A DNA stretch of 64,000 bases from assembly GCA_900142905.1 (NCBI GenBank), contig FSRV01000002.1, positions 2,604,001-2,668,000 on the forward strand. The letters are read 5' to 3'. The notes under the pieces were generated by a model. It did no database searches. It was not told the DNA's origin and saw nothing but the letters and a program-made list of their open reading frames with translations. The DNA is from Burkholderia sp. GAS332 (lineage in GTDB: Bacteria; Pseudomonadota; Gammaproteobacteria; Burkholderiales; Burkholderiaceae). A program made the position numbers and the translations under genes. Below are positions 47,582-57,023 of this stretch, piece after piece; position 1 is the first letter of the stretch; each line of letters starts with the position of its first letter.

Positions 47582-48280
47582 TCAGCGCACGCCGACCAGC
47601 CGGTAGCCCACGCCGGACTCGGTGACAATATGTTCAGGATGGGCCGGATCGCGTTCGAGCTTGTGGCGCAGATGCCCCATGTAGATTCGCAGATAGTGGT
47701 GGTTGTCGGTTTGCAAGGGGCCCCATACCTCGCCGAGCAGTTGCTCATGCGTCAAGACGCGCCCAGGATGGCGCACCAGCGCGGAGAGCAGGCGATATTC
47801 GGTGGGGCTGAGATGGACGGTCCGGCTGCCGCGCACCACCCTGCGCTCGCCGAGATCGACCGTGACGAGGCCGAACTGAACCTGCGGCAGGCCGACCCTG
47901 TCACCGTTGGTCTGCCTGCGTAAATGCGCGCGAATCCGCGCGCTAAGCTCGGGTAAGCCGAAGGGTTTGGTGAGGTAATCGTCGGCGCCGGCATCGAGCG
48001 CGGCAACCTTGTCTTCCTCGCGGCTTCGCGCCGACAGGACGATCACCGGCATCGCGGACCAGCCGCGCAACTCACGGATGACCTCGATGCCGTCCATGTC
48101 CGGCAAACTCAGATCGATGATGACCAGATCCGCCAGCCGCGTCGCAGCCTGGGCGAGGCCTTGTGCGCCGGTCTGCGCTTCGAAGACACTCATGCCGGCC
48201 GCTTCGAGGCTGGTGCGAACGAAGCGGCGGATGGCTTTGTCTGCGTCGATCACAACGACTCTTACGGTGGGATCGCTCAT
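47582..48280 (-). CDS. kdpE: KdpE-like response regulator with altered acidic pocket
   Basis: A 232-residue OmpR-type response regulator, clearly of the KdpE group: ATRLADLVIIDLSLPDMDGIEVIRELRGWS in REC and LSPTEYRLLSALVRHPGRVLTHEQLLGEVWG in the winged helix. The phosphoacceptor D56 and late K105 (DDYLTKPFG) are present. The acidic pair that binds Mg2+ (Glu/Asp-Asp in KdpE proteins) reads D12-A13, so one acidic residue is lost. It follows kdpC directly, and no kdpD sensor gene is present. It may act without phosphorylation or be served by another kinase. Confidence 0.9.
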   Translation of the reverse strand: MSDPTVRVVVIDADKAIRRFVRTSLEAAGMSVFEAQTGAQGLAQAATRLADLVIIDLSLPDMDGIEVIRELRGWSAMPVIVLSARSREEDKVAALDAGADDYLTKPFGLPELSARIRAHLRRQTNGDRVGLPQVQFGLVTVDLGERRVVRGSRTVHLSPTEYRLLSALVRHPGRVLTHEQLLGEVWGPLQTDNHHYLRIYMGHLRHKLERDPAHPEHIVTESGVGYRLVGVR

Positions 48281-48395
48281 GAATGTGCCACGTCGACAGC
48301 ACCCCGTTGAGGTCGCGGCCAACGTCCAGGCGGGGTCTCCATATAGATTATCGGACCAGCGCGTGCCGTGCGTGCGCGCCGGCAAAACAACGGAC

Positions 48396-48977
48396 TCAAT
48401 GCATCGGCTTGAGATCGTCCAACGCCAGGTTGAGCTTCAGCACATTCACGCGTGCCTCGCCGAAGATGCCGAACTGCCGTCCCGACGTATTACTCGTGAT
48501 CAGATTGGTGACCTGATCGACCGGCAGGCCACGCGCCTTCGCCACGCGCGCCGCCTGATAGGCGGCAGCCGCCGGGCTGATCTCGGGGTCGAGGCCGCTG
48601 CCCGACGACGTCACCAGATCCACCGGCACCGGTTGCGACATGTCGTTACCCGCCGCCTTCAAGGCATCGAGACGGCCTTTGATTTCGTCGGCCAGCGCGG
48701 GATTGGTCGGGCCGAGGTTCGAACCACCCGAGTTTTGCGCGTTGTACGGCTGGGGCGTAGTCGCCGACAGGCGTCCCCAGAAATAGGTCGGCGCATCGAA
48801 CTGCTGGCCGATCAGCGTGGAGCCGGCCAGCTTGCCGTTCCGCACGAGCAGACTGCCGTTTGCCTGTGCGGCGAAGGCGGCATGACCGATTGCGGTCACA
48901 ACGATCGGATAGATCACCCCCGTGATCACGGTCATCAGGATGAACAGGACAAGTACCGGGCGAATCAGCGTTTTCAT
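48396..48977 (-). CDS. kdpC: KdpC, K+-transporting ATPase subunit C
   Basis: A 193-residue subunit of the KdpFABC complex with one N-terminal membrane helix ([21 protein letters not shown]) and a periplasmic domain. Conserved blocks are [55 protein letters not shown], and the C-terminal [15 protein letters not shown] in variant form ([12 protein letters not shown]). KdpC stabilises the complex and helps ATP binding. It starts 18 bases after kdpB. Confidence 0.95.
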   Translation of the reverse strand: MKTLIRPVLVLFILMTVITGVIYPIVVTAIGHAAFAAQANGSLLVRNGKLAGSTLIGQQFDAPTYFWGRLSATTPQPYNAQNSGGSNLGPTNPALADEIKGRLDALKAAGNDMSQPVPVDLVTSSGSGLDPEISPAAAAYQAARVAKARGLPVDQVTNLITSNTSGRQFGIFGEARVNVLKLNLALDDLKPMH

Positions 48978-48995
48978 GATGTTTACTCTAGTGGG

Positions 48996-51131
<2,136 letters not shown>

Positions 51132-51144
51132 GCTGTCCTCTCAG

Positions 51145-52953
51145 TCAATGTCCCGCGACCATGATCAGATGTTCAACGACGGGGCCGAGCGCCAGCGCCG
51201 GCACATACGTCAGTGCGCCGACCAGCACCACCGTGCCGAGCAATAGCACGACGAACAGTGGGCCGTGCGTCGGCAGCGTGCCGGCGGTAGCGGAGATGCG
51301 TTTTTTGGCGGCGAGCGATCCGGCGATCGCCAGCACCGGCACAATCGAACCAAAGCGGCCGAACCACATGACGATGGCCAGCGTTCCGTTGTAGAACGGC
51401 GTATTGACCGAGAGTCCCGCGAACGCGCTGCCGTTGTTATTGGCGGCCGAACTGTACGCGTAGAGGATCTCGGAGAATCCGTGCGGGCCGGGGTTCGCGA
51501 TGCCCGCCGTGCCGGCTGCCGTCAGCACGGCGATCGATGCACCGACCAGGACGAGCAGCGGTGTGAGCAGCACGGCAATCGACACCATCTTCATCTCGTA
51601 CGACTCGATTTTCTTGCCGATGTATTCCGGCGTTCGCCCGATCATCAGGCCGGCCACGAATACCGCCAGCAACGCGAACACGAGCATGCCGTACAGACCC
51701 GAGCCCACGCCGCCAAAGATCACCTCGCCGAGTTCGATCAGCAGGAGCGGAACGAAGCCGCCCATCGGTGTCAGCGAATCGTGTGCGTTGTTCACCGCGC
51801 CGCACGATGCGGCGGTGGTCGCCACGGTGAAGATGCCGGACTGCGCGATGCCGAAGCGGGTTTCCTTGCCTTCCATGTTGCCGCCCGGTTGCAAAGCCGA
51901 CGCGGTTTGATCGACATGCAACGATGTAAACAGCGGATTGCCGTTCTGCTCAGACGAAATCTCGCCCCAGCAGGCAACCGCGAAAGCGATCGTCATCGCC
52001 GCGAGCACCGCATAACCCTGGCGCTGGTCGCCCACTACCCGGCCAAACACCAGACACAACGCAGCCGGAATCACAAGCATCGCGATCATCTGCACGAAGT
52101 TGGCGAACGGCGTCGGGTTTTCGTACGGATGCGCGGAATTGGCGTTGAAGAAGCCGCCGCCGTTCGTACCGAGCATCTTGATCGCTTCCTGCGACGCGAC
52201 CGGCCCCATCGCAATGATCTGCTTGTCGGCCTTGTTGTCCACCATCACCGGATTGCCCTTGGCGTCCTTGACGGGATTGCCCTGGGCATCGGTCTTCGGG
52301 GTTTGATATGTCGTCACTTGCAGCGTCGGCACATCTTCGTACGACTGGAAGTTCTGAATCACGCCCTGACTGATAAAGACTAGCGCGATAACCGTCGCGA
52401 GCGGCGCGAGGATATACAGCGTGATACGTGTCAGATCGACCCAGAAATTGCCGATCGTCGCGGTCGTATGGCGCGCGAAACCGCGAATCAACGCGACCAC
52501 GACCGCAATGCCGGTGGCGGCGGAAAAGAAGTTTTGCACCGTCAGCGCGGCCATTTGCGTCAGATAGCTGACGGTCGATTCCGGCGTGTAGTCCTGCCAG
52601 TTCGTGTTGGTCACGAAGCTGATGGCCGTGTTGAAGGCCGCGTCGGGCGTCATCGGGCCGAAGCCCTGCGGGTTCGCGGGCAGCCATTGCTGCAAACGCA
52701 GAAATCCATACACCGCGAGTACACCGAGCGTATTAAACGCCAGTACGGCTAGCGCATAGTGCTTCCATGACATTTCGGCGCTGGGGTCGACCCCGGCGAG
52801 CTTGTAGAGCGCGGTTTCGATCGGCCGCCCTATCCGGCGAACGACGATCGAAGAACCGTCTACCACCGCGGTCATGTAACGGCCGAGCGGGATGGCGAGT
52901 GCGATCAGCGCGACGATGTACAGGCCGGGCTGGAACAGGTCATTGAAGTTCAT
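51145..52953 (-). CDS. kdpA: KdpA, K+-transporting ATPase subunit A
   Basis: A 602-residue K+-channel-like subunit, ~40 residues longer than many KdpA proteins. Selectivity-filter loops include FNTAISFVTNTNWQ near 110 and LGTNGGGFFNANSAHPYENP near 260. The extra length is mainly an insertion before GPVASQEAIK that carries a seven-residue tandem repeat (DAQGNPV, then DAKGNPV). The ATG at 52953 overlaps the kdpF stop; the family start MNFNDLFQPGLY is standard. It forms the K+ path of the Kdp uptake pump. Confidence 0.97.
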   Translation of the reverse strand: MNFNDLFQPGLYIVALIALAIPLGRYMTAVVDGSSIVVRRIGRPIETALYKLAGVDPSAEMSWKHYALAVLAFNTLGVLAVYGFLRLQQWLPANPQGFGPMTPDAAFNTAISFVTNTNWQDYTPESTVSYLTQMAALTVQNFFSAATGIAVVVALIRGFARHTTATIGNFWVDLTRITLYILAPLATVIALVFISQGVIQNFQSYEDVPTLQVTTYQTPKTDAQGNPVKDAKGNPVMVDNKADKQIIAMGPVASQEAIKMLGTNGGGFFNANSAHPYENPTPFANFVQMIAMLVIPAALCLVFGRVVGDQRQGYAVLAAMTIAFAVACWGEISSEQNGNPLFTSLHVDQTASALQPGGNMEGKETRFGIAQSGIFTVATTAASCGAVNNAHDSLTPMGGFVPLLLIELGEVIFGGVGSGLYGMLVFALLAVFVAGLMIGRTPEYIGKKIESYEMKMVSIAVLLTPLLVLVGASIAVLTAAGTAGIANPGPHGFSEILYAYSSAANNNGSAFAGLSVNTPFYNGTLAIVMWFGRFGSIVPVLAIAGSLAAKKRISATAGTLPTHGPLFVVLLLGTVVLVGALTYVPALALGPVVEHLIMVAGH

Positions 52954-53045
52954 TCGAGAGCCTCCGCGCGTAGCAAGGCATACACGAGGTAAGCGAACAG
53001 AATCAGCGTCGAGGCCGCCGCGAGCCACGTCATCCAGGTCGTCAT
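52950..53045 (-). CDS. kdpF: KdpF, small Kdp subunit
   Basis: A 31-residue single-helix peptide, MTTWMTWLAAASTLILFAY, continuing LVYALLRAEALE. KdpF stabilises the KdpABC complex in the membrane. Its stop overlaps the kdpA start by four bases and its start overlaps the stop of a further small ORF by four bases, a double coupling. Size, hydrophobicity and position all match kdpF. Confidence 0.93.
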   Translation of the reverse strand: MTTWMTWLAAASTLILFAYLVYALLRAEALE

Positions 53046-53146
53046 GGACGGCCTCCCGGCGCGCGGCGAAGCTTGTCGCAGCCGACCACAAAGGCCGCGA
53101 CGAGGCCGCCGAACGCAATGATTGCAATGAGGTAAAGCAGATCCAT
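53042..53146 (-). CDS. 34-residue membrane peptide coupled to kdpF
   Basis: MDLLYLIAIIAFGGLVAAFV followed by VGCDKLRRAPGGRP: one membrane helix, one Cys and a basic tail. GGGAG lies 8 bases before the ATG. Its TGA overlaps the kdpF ATG (ATGA), so ribosomes would pass from it to kdpF. Similar tiny ORFs stand before kdpF or kdpA in other Proteobacteria, as I recall; the function is not known to me. It is the first gene of the kdp operon here. Confidence 0.75.
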   Translation of the reverse strand: MDLLYLIAIIAFGGLVAAFVVGCDKLRRAPGGRP

Positions 53147-53357
53147 GGCCTGGTCTCCCACAACGGACTCCTGCACCATGAAATTTAGAAAAATCCGCGT
53201 AAACGAAGCGTTAATACTTCGCGGCGTTTCGTAAAAAGGATGGACGTGGTGCGACAGGCCGCCGGACGGGCGCCGCGGCATGGTCTTGCTGGGAGAGTGT
53301 CAGGCGTTCGAACTAGCGTTTGAAAACGGCCGCTGCTTGGGCCGCCGCTTATGCCGC
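53147..53357 (-). promoter_or_regulatory. kdp promoter region
   Basis: The 211 bases upstream of the kdp operon include an AT-rich stretch around 53178-53235 with an inverted repeat CGAAG-N8-CTTCG (around 53199-53216). This is where a KdpE site would be expected, but no known consensus could be matched by eye. Confidence 0.4.
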
Positions 53358-54317
53358 TCAAGCCGCTTTATCGTGCGCAGCCTGTTCGAGCCAGAGCTGG
53401 CTATCGGGGAACCAGAATGCGTCCGGACGCGGCGGCGATACAAGCTTCACCGGCAACGCGGGATTGAATATCTTCGACCACGCGGACAGATAGGACGGCG
53501 TCTTCACAAGGAACCCGCAATTGGCCAGAAGCAAGCTGGAAATCAGCGCCTCGCGGCCGATTTCGAGTCCCGGATAGCCGCTGAAGTGAACGGGCGTGCT
53601 GCCGCATGCGAGCAGTTTTGCCGGTGCTACCCTGATTGGCCTGCTGAATGGCCAGGCGATGAAAAAATCGATAAACGCCTGTTCGTCGCTCGAGATGAAA
53701 ATACGGGTTAAGTGCGGGTTTTCCGCCAGCGTCGATTCCACCTGCCGGCAAAAGCTTCCCCATGAAACCGGGACGGCTTCCAGCTTCTTATCGGTGCCTC
53801 TGAAATGCGCGCCAAGCGTCGACTTGCCGAGCCCGAGCTTCTGGCAGATCGCGTCGACTTCTTCGTAGATATGCGTGGCTGGCCGATAGTGCGCGAAGAA
53901 GAGTTCACTTGCGCTTCTGAGTTGAAGCCGGGCTTCATAGCGCTGACGAAAGCCCAGCTGGACCAGGTCGCGCACGGTCGAGGTTCTCACCTTATGAGTG
54001 ATCGCGGGTCCCGGGGCGGTGTGCACGGGCTCGAAGAACGTCGAGAACCAGTCCAGGTTTCCTTCGGCGTCGCCATACAGCCCACCGCGTGCGCTAATGC
54101 ACGGGGTCAGGCATTTCTCGTCGCAATACATCAGAATAAACAGGACCATCTGCATCACGGAGAAAAACCCGGAGTTCTCCTGAATCTCGATGGAGAAAAC
54201 GCCCCTGTTCAAACGCTGTTTCGCATGAAGTGAAATCCGGCGCGGCATGGCCACGGAATGCTTGAATCCCTCGCTGCGTCGGATCTGCTTCGCCCGATCG
54301 ACCACCTTTCTCAACAT
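53358..54317 (-). CDS. fucosyltransferase-like protein (NodZ/GT23-like fold)
   Basis: A 319-residue soluble protein with no signal peptide. LGAHFRGTDKK near residue 165 resembles the H-x-R-x-x-D motif of NodZ/alpha-1,6-fucosyltransferases, RIFISSDEQAF near 210 resembles their second conserved block, and ISSLLLANCGFLVKTPSYLSAWSKIF near 265 the third. GC is visibly lower than in neighbours, which may indicate horizontal transfer. The N-terminal half matches nothing I know. Its ribosome binding site overlaps a perfect 14-bp palindrome (54326-54339). Confidence 0.65.
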   Translation of the reverse strand: MLRKVVDRAKQIRRSEGFKHSVAMPRRISLHAKQRLNRGVFSIEIQENSGFFSVMQMVLFILMYCDEKCLTPCISARGGLYGDAEGNLDWFSTFFEPVHTAPGPAITHKVRTSTVRDLVQLGFRQRYEARLQLRSASELFFAHYRPATHIYEEVDAICQKLGLGKSTLGAHFRGTDKKLEAVPVSWGSFCRQVESTLAENPHLTRIFISSDEQAFIDFFIAWPFSRPIRVAPAKLLACGSTPVHFSGYPGLEIGREALISSLLLANCGFLVKTPSYLSAWSKIFNPALPVKLVSPPRPDAFWFPDSQLWLEQAAHDKAA

Positions 54318-54325
54318 GCCCGACT

Positions 54326-54339
54326 CCTAATTAATTAGG
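54326..54339. promoter_or_regulatory. 14-bp palindrome over the ribosome binding site
   Basis: CCTAATTAATTAGG is self-complementary over 14 bases and lies nine bases before the ATG of the fucosyltransferase-like gene; the last AGG of the minus-strand copy is part of the AGGAG site. A second palindrome, GGCACGTGCC, is at 54353-54362. Either could be an operator. Confidence 0.45.
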
Positions 54340-54560
54340 TGTTCTTTGAAATGGCACGTGCCTGTTTTCTGCAAAGGAAGGGACGGCCCAGCATAACACC
54401 TCAAAATATTTGGCCAAGTAAGTTTGGCTTGTCTTCGTGAGCTATCGCACAAAAGACCGGTAAGGCTTTCCCTGGATGGGCGGCCGACACCTAGCGTCCA
54501 CCGCATTAATAGATCGTGTTGCTACAACTGGCGCGACAACATGAATATCGGCGTAAACGC

Positions 54561-54584
54561 TTGACCTTCCCACCATGGGAAGGT
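54561..54584 (+). promoter_or_regulatory. CueR/MerR-type operator
   Basis: TTGACC (a -35 element) merges with the dyad ACCTTCCC-ACCAT-GGGAAGGT at 54564-54584. This arrangement, with a dyad between a TTGACC -35 and a distant -10, is that of copper-responsive CueR-type promoters of copZ and copA genes. The -10 element is poor by eye. It lies 37 bases before the HMA-domain start, which supports the reading. No cueR gene is in the window. Confidence 0.8.
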
Positions 54585-54621
54585 CCACGCTTGAGTTCTG
54601 ATTTCTCATCGGAGGTAAGAA

Positions 54622-54819
54622 ATGGAATTCAATATCCCGGATATGTCATGCGGCGGTTGCGCCAATGCCATTACGCGTGCAGTGACCGGCCTCGACCCCG
54701 CTGCGCGGGTCGATGTCGATGTTCCCGTTAAAATCGTGACGGTCACCTCGACGCTGCCGCCGGCACGCGTCATCGAGGCCATTGAGGCAGCGGGCTTTCA
54801 TCCGTCGCTCAAGGGCTAA
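54622..54819 (+). CDS. heavy-metal-associated (CopZ-like) chaperone
   Basis: A 65-residue HMA-fold protein. The metal motif is MSCGGCANAI near residues 8-17, with the expected beta-alpha-beta pattern and C-terminal AIEAAGFHP. Such proteins carry Cu(I) to ATPases or bind it. The ribosome binding site GGAGGTAAG lies just upstream, and the CueR-like operator supports copper induction. Confidence 0.92.
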   Translation: MEFNIPDMSCGGCANAITRAVTGLDPAARVDVDVPVKIVTVTSTLPPARVIEAIEAAGFHPSLKG

Positions 54820-54902
54820 CCAGATCGCATCAGGCGAGTCTGCCGATTGAGCTGGGCGCCCTGCTCGCCTGAAATGATTTTTTCACTAACGGCAAACCTA
54901 AT

Positions 54903-55301
54903 ATGAAAAACCTTCGTGCATTCCGTGCCCTTTGCCTGTTCAGCGGCGTTGCATTTGCTGTCGCGGCTGCCCCCGTCCATGCCCTGCAGGGTGCCTCGAT
55001 GCCTGGCATGGACATGTCCGGTTCAATGGACGCCGGGTCGAGCGCATCGACGCAGGCGTTCAAGGACGCCGACGCGAAAATGATGCAAAACATGGAAGCG
55101 CCTGCCTATACGGGCGATGCCGACAAGGACTTCGTGGCCCATATGATTCCGCATCATCAAGGCGCGGTCGAGATGGCGCAGGTGGAACTGAAATACGGTA
55201 AAGATCCCGAGTTGAAACGCCTGGCCCGAAACATCATCAAGGCGCAACACGACGAGATCGCGTTCATGCAGCGCTGGCAGGCAAAGCACGGTGTGAAGTG
55301 A
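54903..55301 (+). CDS. DUF305 family, CopM-like periplasmic copper protein
   Basis: A 132-residue secreted protein with signal peptide (LCLFSGVAFAVAAAPVHA) and a DUF305 core: FVAHMIPHHQGAVEMAQVELKYG near residues 79-101, and AQHDEIAFMQRW near the end. A Met-rich segment (SMPGMDMSGSMDAG) follows the signal. The His-His and Met residues suit Cu(I) binding, as in CopM of cyanobacteria. It lies 84 bases after the HMA gene, probably in the same copper-responsive unit. Confidence 0.88.
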   Translation: MKNLRAFRALCLFSGVAFAVAAAPVHALQGASMPGMDMSGSMDAGSSASTQAFKDADAKMMQNMEAPAYTGDADKDFVAHMIPHHQGAVEMAQVELKYGKDPELKRLARNIIKAQHDEIAFMQRWQAKHGVK

Positions 55302-55464
55302 CAACGGGCATCGCCTACCTCCGCGAGACGCTGCAGGCGACACAGCCGCAATGATGCCGTGTAGTGGGTGATTCGCCGCGGCGGGCCATACGCACGAACT
55401 TCATGTCGAAGTAAGCGCCATGGCCTTTCCGCGGATATCATCAAACGCTTAATATTCACCACAA

Positions 55465-55508
55465 ATTGTAACCTTACGTTACAATCCGCCCATTTTTGAG
55501 ATGGGCGG
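55465..55508. promoter_or_regulatory. operator dyad and adjacent hairpin before the HAD-UbiA gene
   Basis: ATTGTAAC-CTTAC-GTTACAAT (55465-55485) is a perfect 8-bp inverted repeat. Directly after it, CCGCCCAT-TTTTGAG-ATGGGCGG (55486-55508) can form an 8-bp hairpin. They end 55 bases before the HAD-UbiA start codon. The first looks like a binding site for a dimeric regulator; the second may lie in the transcript leader. Confidence 0.5.
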
Positions 55509-55562
55509 ACGCGTTCGCGCTCACCGCCTCCATAAAAATAATCAAAGGCCAAAGGGTGCCGC

Positions 55563-57002
55563 GTGCAAGCGAGTAATGAATTGCCGTTGGTGGTTGATCT
55601 GGATGGAACGCTGACGCTGACCGATACGCTGGCCGAATCCGTCATTCAGATCGTCAAGAAGAATCCAGTGAATCTGATCCGCTTGCCGATGTGGCTGCTC
55701 GGCGGCCGCGCGGGCTTCAAGCGGGCGATCGCGTCGCGCACCGACCCACTCGCGGCATCCCTGCCGTATCGCCAGTCGCTGCTCGACTATCTGATCGTGG
55801 AAAAGCGCCGCGGCCGCCGGATCGTTCTCGCGACCGCCGCGCACCGCAGCATCGCCGACAATGTGGCGACGCATCTTCAGTTGTTCGACGATGTGCTGGC
55901 CACCGGCGATAACGACAATCTCAAAGGCAGCGCGAAGCTCGCCCAAATCAGAGAGCACATCGGCGAGGATTTCGTCTACGCCGGCGACAGCCACGCGGAT
56001 CTGCCGATCTGGCAAGCATCACAAGCAGCGGTCCTCGCCGGCGCGTCATCAGGCGTCGCGGCATCGGTTCGCAACACCGTTCCGGTCGAACGGGAGTTCT
56101 CGAATGCCGCCGCGGGCATCGCCACGTGGATCAAAGCGCTGCGTGTGCATCAATGGCTCAAGAATCTGCTGCTGTTCGTGCCGCTCTTTACCGCGTTCTC
56201 GTTCTTCGACACGGAAAAGCTGGCGACCCTGATCGTCGCGTTCTTTTCGATGTCACTGGGCGCGTCGGCGACCTACATCCTGAACGACCTGTGGGACCTG
56301 AGCAGCGACCGCCAGCATCCGCGCAAGTGTTTTCGTCCGTTTGCCAGCGGCGCGCTGTCCATCGCGAGCGGGTTCGGCTGCGCCGCCATGCTGCTCGCGA
56401 TATCCGTGACGCTGGGCGTGATTGCGTCGCCCGCGTTCGCGGCGATGCTCGTGCTCTACCTGTTCGCCACGAGTGCCTATAGCTGGGTATTGAAGAAGCA
56501 GCCGCTGATGGATGTGATCGTGCTGTCGCTGTTGTATACGCTGCGCATTTTCGCGGGATCGGTAGCCGTGAACATCGCGGTCAGCAAGTGGTTGCTGGCC
56601 TTCTCCTTGCTGACCTTTCTGAGTCTCGCGCTGGTCAAGCGCTGCGCCGAGCTGGTGTCGGTGCGCCAGAGCGGCGCGTCCGCGACGGCCGGCCGCGACT
56701 ACCGCGTCGGCGATCTCGAAGTACTGTGGCCGCTCGGCATCGGCGCCAGCTTTGCCGCGGTGGTGGTGTTTGGCCTCTTCATCAACTCGCCCGACACGAT
56801 CGCACGCTACAACGAAGCGAATCTGTTGTGGCTCGTGGCGATCGGCTTCATCTATCTGCTCGCGAGGCTGTGGCTCGCTACGGTGCGCGGCGAGATGGAC
56901 GACGACCCCGTCGTCTATGTCATCGAAGACCGCGGAAGCCGGCTGACGATGCTCTCGATGGTCACCCTCGTGATCGTCGCTCACTTCATGCATTTAACGT
57001 AA
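55563..57002 (+). CDS. HAD phosphatase-UbiA prenyltransferase fusion, decaprenyl-phosphoribose-type
   Basis: A 479-residue two-domain protein (start GTG at 55563 in the chosen frame). Residues ~8-175 are a HAD phosphatase with DLDGTLTL and late GDSHADLP. Residues ~195-479 are a UbiA membrane transferase with about nine helices and the motif NDLWDLSSDRQHPRKCFRP, near-identical in pattern to the NDxxDxxxDxxHPxKxxRPxA motif of Rv3806c-type 5-phosphoribosyl transferases. Those attach phosphoribose to decaprenyl phosphate; a linked phosphatase could remove the 5-phosphate. Inference: this makes a lipid-linked pentose for surface glycan modification. Confidence 0.85.
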   Translation: MQASNELPLVVDLDGTLTLTDTLAESVIQIVKKNPVNLIRLPMWLLGGRAGFKRAIASRTDPLAASLPYRQSLLDYLIVEKRRGRRIVLATAAHRSIADNVATHLQLFDDVLATGDNDNLKGSAKLAQIREHIGEDFVYAGDSHADLPIWQASQAAVLAGASSGVAASVRNTVPVEREFSNAAAGIATWIKALRVHQWLKNLLLFVPLFTAFSFFDTEKLATLIVAFFSMSLGASATYILNDLWDLSSDRQHPRKCFRPFASGALSIASGFGCAAMLLAISVTLGVIASPAFAAMLVLYLFATSAYSWVLKKQPLMDVIVLSLLYTLRIFAGSVAVNIAVSKWLLAFSLLTFLSLALVKRCAELVSVRQSGASATAGRDYRVGDLEVLWPLGIGASFAAVVVFGLFINSPDTIARYNEANLLWLVAIGFIYLLARLWLATVRGEMDDDPVVYVIEDRGSRLTMLSMVTLVIVAHFMHLT

Positions 57003-57023
57003 CTGCAGGCCAGAATAACCGTG

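Larger units (their letters stand above)
54318..54621. other. divergent intergenic region with operators
   Basis: 304 bases between the fucosyltransferase-like gene and the HMA-domain gene. It is AT-rich for this genome and holds the 14-bp palindrome, the GGCACGTGCC palindrome and the CueR-like dyad listed separately. No gene is called in it. Confidence 0.6.

Noticed and set aside
48281..48395. Remnant of kdpD between kdpC and kdpE
   Set aside because: The 115-base gap shows no sequence resembling KdpD termini in any frame by eye; the loss appears complete or old.
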